Part shown: positions 57,287-64,000 of the stretch, one piece after another
Numbering within the stretch: position 1 is the first letter of the stretch
Layout of the letters: each line of letters begins with the position of its first letter
Assembly: GCF_013358405.1 (NCBI RefSeq)
Contig: NZ_CP054836.1
Location: 3,748,501-3,812,500, forward strand
DNA length: 64,000 bases
From: Oricola thermophila
Lineage (GTDB): Bacteria > Pseudomonadota > Alphaproteobacteria > Rhizobiales > Rhizobiaceae
Reading direction: 5' to 3'
Translations under genes and position numbers: made by a program
Notes under the pieces: model-generated
What the model was told of the DNA's origin: nothing
What the model saw: only the letters and a program-made list of their open reading frames with translations
Database searches by the model: none

Positions 57287-58183
57287 TTAACGTTGATTCC
57301 CGCCTAACCCCTCCCCGGGACCATCCGGCGGGCGGGAAATGAAGGATCGGGCCTCGCGGAAGCGGATGATCGCGGCGTTGATCTCGGCGCCGAGAATGAA
57401 GATCGCGGCGATGATGTAGAGGAAGACCAGAGCGATCATGATCGAGGCGAGGCCGGCATAGGTCGTCACATAGGCGGCGAAGCTCTCCAGATAGGTGGCG
57501 AAAAGCATGGCGCCGAGCACCCAGGCGACGATCGTCAGGGCGATGCCGGGGACCAGCGAGGCGAAGCTGCGCCTTCCGTCGGGAAGCCACTTGTGGGCGA
57601 CGAACAGGCCCGCGACGAGAACGAAAAGCGCGATCGCGAACCGCCAGAAGGCGATCGAAAGGGACAGCGTCTCCAGGCCGGGCACCCATTTCTCGGCAAT
57701 GCGGTAGGCGAGGGGGGCGAGGACGAGCAGGAAGCTGATCGCCATGAAGCCGAAGGTCGCGATGACCACGAAGACGAGGCTCTGGACGCGGATGCGGATC
57801 AGCGAGCGGCTCTCCTCCACACGGTAGGCGCGGTTGAGCGCGACGCGCAGCGCCTCCACGCCGTTGGAGGCGAAGAAGGCCGCCGCGGCGACCGATATGG
57901 TCAGCAGGCCGCCGCGCTGCACGGTGAGAACGTTCATGACCTCGCGGGCGATCGGCTCGGCGATGCGCTCCGGCCACGTGTCGAAGACAAGATGGACGGC
58001 GGTGTCGGCGAAACGCTCGGCACCGAGAAAGCCGGCCAGGGTGGTGGCGAAGATCAGGAACGGAAAGATCGCCAGCAGCGTGGACAGGGCGACATGGCTG
58101 GCCAGCGCCCAGCCGTCGGTCGCGTTGAAGTGGCCGAATGCGTCGCGGAGGATCCGCTTCGCGATCACGTATTGTCTCAGCAT
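57287..58183 (-). CDS. YihY/BrkB-family inner-membrane protein
   Basis: 298 residues with six membrane spans. GWALASHVALSTLLAIFPFL, VRQ-type loop, SNGVEALRVALNRAYRVEES and ALVFLYIIAAIFILGAEINA are the YihY/BrkB/RNase BN-like signature (now regarded as membrane proteins, not RNases). ATG at 58183 begins MLRQYVIAKR. Function not established; divergent from the SDR gene. Confidence 0.88.
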   Translation of the reverse strand: MLRQYVIAKRILRDAFGHFNATDGWALASHVALSTLLAIFPFLIFATTLAGFLGAERFADTAVHLVFDTWPERIAEPIAREVMNVLTVQRGGLLTISVAAAAFFASNGVEALRVALNRAYRVEESRSLIRIRVQSLVFVVIATFGFMAISFLLVLAPLAYRIAEKWVPGLETLSLSIAFWRFAIALFVLVAGLFVAHKWLPDGRRSFASLVPGIALTIVAWVLGAMLFATYLESFAAYVTTYAGLASIMIALVFLYIIAAIFILGAEINAAIIRFREARSFISRPPDGPGEGLGGNQR

Positions 58184-58260
58184 GCGGTCAGCCGGCGCGT
58201 TGCCTTGTGAATCGGAATATGGGAAAGCCCTCCTGGAAAAGAGATTCGCGCCGGACCAGA

Positions 58261-59097
58261 ATGACACACAATCCTTCCGTTCTCATCACGGGATGTTCCA
58301 GCGGAATCGGCCGTCATTGCGCCCTGCGGCTGCGCGACGACGGATACCGCGTCTTCGCGACCGCGCGCAAGCCGGAGGACCTGGGACGGCTCCGCGACGA
58401 GGGCATGGCGGCCGCGCTCCATCTCGACTACCGGGAGCCGGACTCGATCCGCGCGGCCTTCGCGGCCGTGATGGCGGAAACCGGCGGTCGGCTCGACGCG
58501 CTGGTCAACAACGGCGCCTACAGCCAGCCCGGCGCGGTGGAAGACCTGCCCACCGACGCGCTGCGCGAGCAGTTCGAGGCGAACTTCTTCGGCTGGCACG
58601 AGCTGACGCGGCTGGCGGTGCCGGTCATGCGCGGGCAGGGCGGCGGACGCATCGTGCACGTGTCGTCGATCCTGGGACTCGTCCCGGCGCCGGTCCGCGG
58701 CGCCTATGTGGCGTCGAAGCACGCGCTGGAAGGCCTGATGCTGACCGCGCGGATGGAACTCGAGGGAAGCGGGGTCCACATGTCCCTCATCGAGCCGGGG
58801 CCGGTGCCATCGAAGATCGCGCAGAACGCCCTGGCCTACGCGCACAAATATATCGACATCGAGGCGAGCGTGCATCGCGCGGCCTACGAGAAGCGGCTGG
58901 CCGAGCTGGAGGCCGGCGGCACGCCGGACGACGGCGGCCGGGCGGCCGGATGGGTCTACCGGCGCTTGCGGCACGCGCTGAAGGCGGCTAAGCCAAGACC
59001 GCACTACCTCGTGACGCCGCAGGCGCGGCTGGGTGTCGCGGGAAAATGGCTGCTGCCGGCCGGGCTCTTCTACCGGATCGTCGCGGCACGGACCTAG
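58261..59097 (+). CDS. Short-chain dehydrogenase/reductase
   Basis: 278 residues. TGCSSGIGRH cofactor loop at residue 10, NNGAYSQ near 80, catalytic Ser in VHVSSILG and Tyr-Lys in YVASKHALEG. Classical SDR using NAD(P)H; the Arg after the glycine loop (ATARKPEDL) suggests NADPH. Substrate unknown. 42 bp before the HIG1-like gene, same strand. Confidence 0.9.
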   Translation: MTHNPSVLITGCSSGIGRHCALRLRDDGYRVFATARKPEDLGRLRDEGMAAALHLDYREPDSIRAAFAAVMAETGGRLDALVNNGAYSQPGAVEDLPTDALREQFEANFFGWHELTRLAVPVMRGQGGGRIVHVSSILGLVPAPVRGAYVASKHALEGLMLTARMELEGSGVHMSLIEPGPVPSKIAQNALAYAHKYIDIEASVHRAAYEKRLAELEAGGTPDDGGRAAGWVYRRLRHALKAAKPRPHYLVTPQARLGVAGKWLLPAGLFYRIVAART

Positions 59098-59139
59098 CCC
59101 GAGGGACAGCCGGGAAGAGACCCGGCGAAACGGAGAAAC

Positions 59140-59343
59140 ATGTCTGGCGCGCTCTTCTACATCGCTCTCGTCATCATGGTGGCCGTGGTCGCCGTGCTGT
59201 TCGTCGGCCTGCGCAACCTGATGCGGCAGGGCGATGCCAACTTCTCCAACAAGATGATGCAGCTGCGCGTCTTCCTGCAGTTCATCGCCGTGGTGGTGAT
59301 CGTGATCGGAATCTATTTCGCGCGCTCGGCCGGCGCCGGCTAG
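59140..59343 (+). CDS. Twin-transmembrane HIG1-like protein
   Basis: 67 residues: two membrane spans (LFYIALVIMVAVVAVLFVGL and FLQFIAVVVIVIGIYFARS) joined by a basic loop GLRNLMRQGDANFSNKMMQL. This is the HIG1/twin-TM family often encoded before the cobalamin adenosyltransferase in Rhizobiales; related proteins associate with respiratory complexes. Confidence 0.82.
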   Translation: MSGALFYIALVIMVAVVAVLFVGLRNLMRQGDANFSNKMMQLRVFLQFIAVVVIVIGIYFARSAGAG

Positions 59344-59352
59344 GAGAACGCC

Positions 59353-59934
59353 ATGGTCGTGCTCAACAAGATCTACACCAGGACGGGCGACGACGGCACG
59401 ACGGCGCTGGGGAGCGGCGAGCGGCGCCCCAAGCACGACCTGCGCGTCGCCGCCTACGGGACTGTCGACGAGGCCAATGCCTGTATCGGCATGGCGCGCG
59501 TGCACACGGGCACCGCGCATCCGGAGATCGATGCCATGCTGGCGCGCATCCAGAACGACCTGTTCGATCTCGGCGCGGACCTCGCCACCCCGGAAACGGA
59601 CCAGCCGCCCGCGCACGAGCCGCTGCGGATCACGGCGGGCCAGGTCGAGCGGCTCGAGGCCGACATCGACAGGCTCAACGCGAATCTCTCGCCCCTGCGC
59701 TCCTTCGTGCTGCCGGGCGGATCGCCGGCCGCCGCCGCCCTGCATCTCGCGCGAACCGTGTCGCGGCGGGCCGAAAGGCTGATGGTGGAACTGGCGGAGA
59801 GGCCGGGCGAGCGCGTCAACCCGGACGCGCTGAAATACGTGAACCGGGTCTCGGACTTCCTGTTCGTCGCGTCGCGGGCGGTCAACGACAACGGTGCCAG
59901 GGACGTTCTCTGGGTGCCCGGCGAAAACCGCTGA
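59353..59934 (+). CDS. Cob(I)yrinic acid a,c-diamide adenosyltransferase (PduO type)
   Basis: 193 residues. NKIYTRTGDDGTTALGSGER at the N-terminus, YGTVDEANACIGMAR, LPGGSPAAAALHLARTVSRR and VNRVSDFLFVASR are the PduO ATR motifs. It makes adenosylcobalamin from ATP and cob(I)alamin. GGAG precedes the ATG 9 bp after the HIG1-like gene. Confidence 0.94.
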   Translation: MVVLNKIYTRTGDDGTTALGSGERRPKHDLRVAAYGTVDEANACIGMARVHTGTAHPEIDAMLARIQNDLFDLGADLATPETDQPPAHEPLRITAGQVERLEADIDRLNANLSPLRSFVLPGGSPAAAALHLARTVSRRAERLMVELAERPGERVNPDALKYVNRVSDFLFVASRAVNDNGARDVLWVPGENR

Positions 59935-59967
59935 GCGGCGACCGGGAAGGGGAGGATATATCCGGGC

Positions 59968-60747
59968 ATGTTCATTCCCCTGCATGACGCCAACAGCCTG
60001 AAACACATCAAGGCGCAATATGTGACGCTCGCCCTGATCGGCGTGAACGTGGCCGTCTATCTCGCGGTCAATCTCGACCTGGTGTCGGGGGCCTACGAGG
60101 CGGCGGTGTTCTCATTCGGCTACATTCCCGCCGTCGTGAACGACATCGTCGAGCTGCCGCCCGGCCGCGTCATCATTCCCGAGGAGCTGTCGCTGGTTTC
60201 CTATGCCTTCCTGCACGGCAGCTTCATGCACCTGGCCTCGAACATGCTGTTCCTGTGGGTGTTCGGCGACAATGTCGAGGACGCGCTCGGCCATGTCCGG
60301 TTTCTCGTCTTCTACCTGGCCTGCGCCGTGGCCGGGGCGCTGGCGCACGGCTTCCTGGTCCCGGATTCGACGGCTCCGCTGATCGGCGCCTCCGGCGCGA
60401 TTTCCGGCATCATCGGCGCCTACCTGATCCTGCATCCGAAGGTGCGGATCTGGGTGCTCGCCTTCGGGCGGATCCCGCTGCGCCTGCCGGCGGCGATCCC
60501 GCTGCTGCTCTGGATCGCCTTCCAGCTGGCCAACGTCCTCCTGGATGCCGACGACGGCGTTTCATGGGCGGCGCATGTCGGCGGATTCGTCGCCGGCGCG
60601 GTGCTCGTCGTCGTCATGCGGCGGCGCGGGGTGCCGCTGTTCGACCGCGACATCGTCCTGCCGAAGGCCGTGGAAATCCGCGAAGGACGGCCCGAAAGGC
60701 CGGCGGACGGGGAGGATGCGAAGCCGATGCCCTGGGGGCGCGGTTGA
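59968..60747 (+). CDS. Rhomboid family intramembrane serine protease
   Basis: 259 residues. Six or more spans; catalytic Ser in GASGAISGIIGAY and His in WAAHVGGFVAGA, plus HGSFMHLASNMLFLWVFGDN with the HxxxN element. It cleaves membrane proteins within the bilayer. The N-terminus FIPLHDANSLKHIKAQYVTL is usual for alphaproteobacterial rhomboids. Confidence 0.92.
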   Translation: MFIPLHDANSLKHIKAQYVTLALIGVNVAVYLAVNLDLVSGAYEAAVFSFGYIPAVVNDIVELPPGRVIIPEELSLVSYAFLHGSFMHLASNMLFLWVFGDNVEDALGHVRFLVFYLACAVAGALAHGFLVPDSTAPLIGASGAISGIIGAYLILHPKVRIWVLAFGRIPLRLPAAIPLLLWIAFQLANVLLDADDGVSWAAHVGGFVAGAVLVVVMRRRGVPLFDRDIVLPKAVEIREGRPERPADGEDAKPMPWGRG

Positions 60748-60769
60748 GGGCCGGGCGCCGTCCTCGCTA

Positions 60770-60791
60770 TTGACGCTTACGTATACGTCAA
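60770..60791. promoter_or_regulatory. Inverted repeat upstream of etfBA
   Basis: TTGACGCTTAC/GTATACGTCAA, 9 of 11 positions symmetric, in the 201-bp gap before etfB. It resembles the TTGACG...CGTCAA/TTACGTAA-type operators of MerR-family LiuR regulators that control acyl-CoA/branched-chain catabolism; this link is an inference. Confidence 0.45.
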
Positions 60792-60948
60792 TTATTGCAT
60801 CCGGAAAAATTGACGCGGCGCGGGCTTTCCGGCTTGTCGGACCGCGAATTAAACGGCATTCACCCCCCGACGGGAAATGTCGAGTTTGCGCAAGAAGCGC
60901 GATCGCCGTCCGCCTAAGGGTGGGGCAGAGAAATGGGAGACAGCTGCG

Positions 60949-61698
60949 ATGAAGGTATTGGTGCCGGTCAAGCGCGTGATCGACTACAACGTGAAGGTCC
61001 GCGTGAAGGCTGACGGTTCGGGCGTCGAACTGGCGAACGTCAAGATGAGCATGAACCCGTTCGACGAGATCGCCGTCGAGGAGGCGATCCGCCTGAAGGA
61101 AGCCGGAACGGCGACCGAGATCGTCGCCGTCTCCATCGGCCCGGCACAGGCGCAGGAGACGATCCGCACCGCGCTGGCCATGGGCGCCGACCGCGGCATC
61201 CTGGTCAAGACCGACGACATCGTCGAGCCGCTGGCCGTGGCCAAGATCCTCAAGGGCGTGGTCGAGGAGGAGCAGCCGGGGCTGGTCATCCTCGGCAAGC
61301 AGGCAATCGACGACGATGCCAACCAGACGGGACAGATGCTGGCCGCGCTGCTCGGCTGGAGCCAGGGCACATTCGCCTCCAAGGTGGAGATCGCCGGCGA
61401 CGCGGCAAAGGTGACGCGCGAGATCGACGGCGGACTGCAGACGGTCGAGCTGAAGATGCCGGCCATCGTGACCACCGACCTGCGCCTCAACCAGCCGCGC
61501 TACGCCTCGCTGCCCAACATCATGAAGGCCAAGAAGAAGCCGCTCGACGAGAAGGCGCCGTCCGACTACGGCGTCGACACCGCGCCACGGCTGAAAGTGC
61601 TGAAGACCGAGGAGCCGGAGGGCCGCAAGGCCGGGGTGAAGGTCGCCGATGTCGCCGAGCTGGTCGACAAGCTCAAGAACGAAGCCGGCGTGCTTTAA
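60949..61698 (+). CDS. etfB: Electron transfer flavoprotein beta subunit
   Basis: 249 residues. Start [40 protein letters not shown] and the AMP-binding region [20 protein letters not shown], then [20 protein letters not shown]. It forms the ETF heterodimer, accepting electrons from acyl-CoA dehydrogenases. ATG at 60949 has GGGAGA upstream. Confidence 0.96.
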   Translation: MKVLVPVKRVIDYNVKVRVKADGSGVELANVKMSMNPFDEIAVEEAIRLKEAGTATEIVAVSIGPAQAQETIRTALAMGADRGILVKTDDIVEPLAVAKILKGVVEEEQPGLVILGKQAIDDDANQTGQMLAALLGWSQGTFASKVEIAGDAAKVTREIDGGLQTVELKMPAIVTTDLRLNQPRYASLPNIMKAKKKPLDEKAPSDYGVDTAPRLKVLKTEEPEGRKAGVKVADVAELVDKLKNEAGVL

Positions 61699-61720
61699 GG
61701 ACAGGGATGGGAGAAAGACC

Positions 61721-62650
61721 ATGACGATTCTTCTGATTGCCGAACATGACAACGCAACCCTGTCCGACCAGACCGCCAAGGCCCTGACGGCGGCGAAGGA
61801 AATCGGCGGCGACGTGCACGTGCTGGTCGCCGGCAAGGACGCCAAACCCGCGGCCGACGAAGCGGCGAAGCTGGACGGCGTGGCCAAGGTGCTGCTGGCC
61901 GACGACGCCGCGCTCGCCGAGCAGCTGGCCGAGCCGATGGCGGCGCTGATCGTGTCGCTCGCCGATGGCTACGACACGCTGATCGCCCCGGCGACGACCA
62001 ACGGCAAGAACTACATGCCGCGCGTCGCCGCTCTTCTCGACGTGATGCAGGTTTCCGACATCATCGCCGTGGAAGGCGCCGACACGTTCAAGCGGCCGAC
62101 CTATGCCGGCAACGCGATCCAGACCGTTCAGGCGACCGACGCCAAGAAGGTGATCACCGTGCGCACGGCATCCTTCAACGCGGCGGGCGAGGGCGGCTCC
62201 GCACCGGTCGAGACCGTTCCGGCTGCGGCCGATCCGGGCCTGTCGACCTTCGTGGAGAACCGGATCGCCGAAAGCGACCGCCCGGAACTGACCTCGGCGA
62301 AGATCATCATCTCCGGCGGCCGCGCGCTCGGCTCGAAGGAGAAGTTCGAGGAGGTGATCCTGCCCGTCGCCGACAAGCTGGGCGCTGCCGTCGGCGCGTC
62401 GCGTGCCGCCGTCGATGCAGGCTACGCGCCGAACGACTGGCAGGTGGGCCAGACCGGCAAGGTGGTTGCCCCGGAACTCTACATCGCCTGCGGCATCTCG
62501 GGTGCCATCCAGCATCTCGCCGGCATGAAGGACTCCAAGGTCATCGTCGCCATCAACAAGGACGAGGAGGCGCCGATCTTCCAGGTCGCCGACTACGGCC
62601 TCGTCGCAGACCTGTTCGACGTCCTGCCCGAACTGGAGAAGGCGCTGTAA
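61721..62650 (+). CDS. etfA: Electron transfer flavoprotein alpha subunit
   Basis: 309 residues. The FAD domain is clear: [60 protein letters not shown] and [20 protein letters not shown]. It passes electrons from ETF to ETF-quinone oxidoreductase. It follows etfB by 22 bp and is closed by a terminator. Confidence 0.97.
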   Translation: MTILLIAEHDNATLSDQTAKALTAAKEIGGDVHVLVAGKDAKPAADEAAKLDGVAKVLLADDAALAEQLAEPMAALIVSLADGYDTLIAPATTNGKNYMPRVAALLDVMQVSDIIAVEGADTFKRPTYAGNAIQTVQATDAKKVITVRTASFNAAGEGGSAPVETVPAAADPGLSTFVENRIAESDRPELTSAKIIISGGRALGSKEKFEEVILPVADKLGAAVGASRAAVDAGYAPNDWQVGQTGKVVAPELYIACGISGAIQHLAGMKDSKVIVAINKDEEAPIFQVADYGLVADLFDVLPELEKAL

Positions 62651-62667
62651 CGCGCCCTCCGCAACGC

Positions 62668-62703
62668 AAAAGCCGCCCGCGGAAACGCCGGCGGCTTTTT
62701 TTC
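62668..62703 (+). terminator. Intrinsic terminator of etfBA
   Basis: AAAGCCGCC ... GGCGGCTTTTTTT hairpin 18 bp after the etfA stop. The A-run in front makes it work on both strands, so it may also serve the convergent peptidase gene. Confidence 0.85.
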
Positions 62704-62721
62704 GTGCCCGGAGGGAAGGGG

Positions 62722-64000
62722 TCAGCCGTCGGCGCGGGCCACCACGGTGCCGTCGTCCTTGCCGAGCAGGGCGTTGATGCGGTCGCGCTCGCGCTCGAAG
62801 GCGGCAAGGTCCTCGCCTTCCAGCACCTTGCCGTTGGGCAGACGCACGCGCATCGGGTCGACCCGCGTGCCGTTGACCTTCATCTCGTAGTGCAGGTGCG
62901 GTCCCGTCGACAGGCCGGTCGAGCCGACATAGCCGATGACCTGGCCCTGGCGGACCCTGACGCCGGGCTTGATGCCCTTGGCGAAGGCCGTCTGGTGCGA
63001 GTACGAGGTCTCGTAGCCATTGGCATGGCGGATGACGGTCTGCTTGCCGTAGCCGTTCGACCAGCCGGCCTTGACGACCGTGCCGTCGCCCGGCGCGATG
63101 ATCGGCGTGCCGCGCGGCGCCGCCCAGTCGACGCCCCAGTGCATGCGCGTGTAGCCGAGGATCGGGTGGCGCCGCTTGCCGAAGGGCGAGCGGAACACGC
63201 CGTTGGGCACCGGCTTGCGCAGCAGGAACTGGCGGGCGCTGCGGCCCTCCTCGTCGAAATAGTCGACCGTGCCGTCCGAGGCGCGGAAGCGGTAGAAGCT
63301 GCGCGTCGTGCCGCCGAAATTCGCCTCGACGAAAAGAAGCTCGCGCTCCTGCTCGGCGGCGGCATCGTCCTCGGGCACCGAGAAGAACAGCTCAAGCCGG
63401 TCCGTCGGCCTGACCGGGGAGCGGAAGTCGACATCGGCGGCGACCATGCGCACGATCTGTGCCGCCATCCGCTCCGGCAGGTCGTAGGACAGCACCGAGC
63501 GGTAGATCGCGTCATACACGGAGGGCAGGTCGCGACTGACGATCACCGGCGCGGCGTTCTCGCCGCCGCGCGCGGTCATGATGCCCGGATCGACCGGTTC
63601 CGGCGCGGGAACGTACTGGCGGCGGTCGTTGAGCGCGATGGTGAGCTGGTGGGTGGAACCGTAATAGACCGATGCGCGGACGATCTCCTCGCGGTCGCCC
63701 ACATTCTGCAGCCCCAGCCGGATCGCGTAGCCCGGCTTCAGCGTCCTTGTCTTCAGCAGCGTCTCGATGGCCTCGGCCATGGAGGAGGACAGGCCGTAGC
63801 CCGTTGCCTCGAGCACGTCGGCGATCTCCTCTCTGGCGTTGACCTCGATCAGGTCCTCCTCGAAGACCGGATGGTCAGCGTCGCCGCCATTCCGGCGCGC
63901 GGCCACCGACATGTTCTGCGGAATGATCCGCGCCGGCGCGGCCAGGCCGAGGCCGGCGGCCAGTCCGGGATCGTCGATGCCGAAGCGGAGCGGGTCCACA
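62722..64000 (-). CDS. M23 family murein endopeptidase (partial, N-terminus outside window)
   Basis: The visible 425 residues run in frame to the window edge, so the start lies beyond. The C-terminal LytM/M23 domain is complete: [20 protein letters not shown] with the zinc His/Asp, [31 protein letters not shown] with HxH. The part before it is a mixed-charge region with repeated GPR-type linkers, as in long M23 proteins of Rhizobiales. It cleaves peptide cross-links of murein in the periplasm. It is convergent with etfA. Confidence 0.92.
   Translation of the reverse strand, partial: VDPLRFGIDDPGLAAGLGLAAPARIIPQNMSVAARRNGGDADHPVFEEDLIEVNAREEIADVLEATGYGLSSSMAEAIETLLKTRTLKPGYAIRLGLQNVGDREEIVRASVYYGSTHQLTIALNDRRQYVPAPEPVDPGIMTARGGENAAPVIVSRDLPSVYDAIYRSVLSYDLPERMAAQIVRMVAADVDFRSPVRPTDRLELFFSVPEDDAAAEQERELLFVEANFGGTTRSFYRFRASDGTVDYFDEEGRSARQFLLRKPVPNGVFRSPFGKRRHPILGYTRMHWGVDWAAPRGTPIIAPGDGTVVKAGWSNGYGKQTVIRHANGYETSYSHQTAFAKGIKPGVRVRQGQVIGYVGSTGLSTGPHLHYEMKVNGTRVDPMRVRLPNGKVLEGEDLAAFERERDRINALLGKDDGTVVARADG

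Overview
The window is a GC-rich chromosomal segment of an alphaproteobacterium, most likely Hyphomicrobiales/Rhizobiales. The block mutT, GNAT, argJ, parvulin, secA and the later exoD, dsbB, gluQ, etfBA neighbourhoods are typical of that order. A complete-looking temperate prophage of about 40.9 kb interrupts it.

Layout. (1) 1-12200: host genes for nucleotide sanitation, arginine synthesis, periplasmic folding, Sec export, a polysaccharide flippase/acyltransferase pair, an acyl-CoA synthetase and an unknown. (2) 12201-53098: prophage inserted at the 3' end of a tRNA-Leu(CAA) gene. A 16-bp direct repeat (12201-12216 and 53083-53098) marks the ends, and a second 21-bp direct repeat lies just inside each end, as expected of integrase arm sites. 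(3) 53083-64000: tRNA-Leu, exoD, dsbB, an HNH nuclease, an alkylated-base glycosylase, gluQ, a small membrane protein, YihY, an SDR enzyme, a HIG1-like protein, a cobalamin adenosyltransferase, a rhomboid protease, etfBA and a partial M23 peptidase.

The prophage is a hybrid. Its packaging and head genes are lambda/HK97-like (Nu1-like small terminase, gpA-like large terminase, gpW, lambda-type portal, S78 protease, capsid). Its tail is a Mu-like contractile tail (gp38, sheath, tube, frameshifted assembly chaperone, tape measure, gp43 to gp48 equivalents). Virions should therefore be myovirus-like. A cI-like repressor and a cro-like protein are divergent. Five copies of ACGGA-N4-TCCGT flank cI: three between cI and cro, two in front of the rightward operon. 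The leftward early operon (43328 to 37600) carries a DnaG-like primase, a P4/D5-type primase-helicase and a DNA methyltransferase. The rightward operon (44202 to 51612) carries an HD hydrolase, a beta sliding clamp, a C5 methyltransferase, SSB, HNH and many tiny proteins. The late operon (36852 to 12323, minus strand) makes the virion and ends in a holin, endolysin, spanin and dNMP-kinase cassette.

Most notable signals: a programmed -1 frameshift site (AAAGGGT) in the tail chaperone gene; a phage-borne DnaN with an intact partner-binding pocket but no polymerase; iterated GCGTCCCTA repeats in a 404-bp divergent gap; a capsid protein starting with a signal-peptide-like segment; and a gp43-type gene split by one in-frame TGA. 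Family names come from reading the translations; no database search was run.
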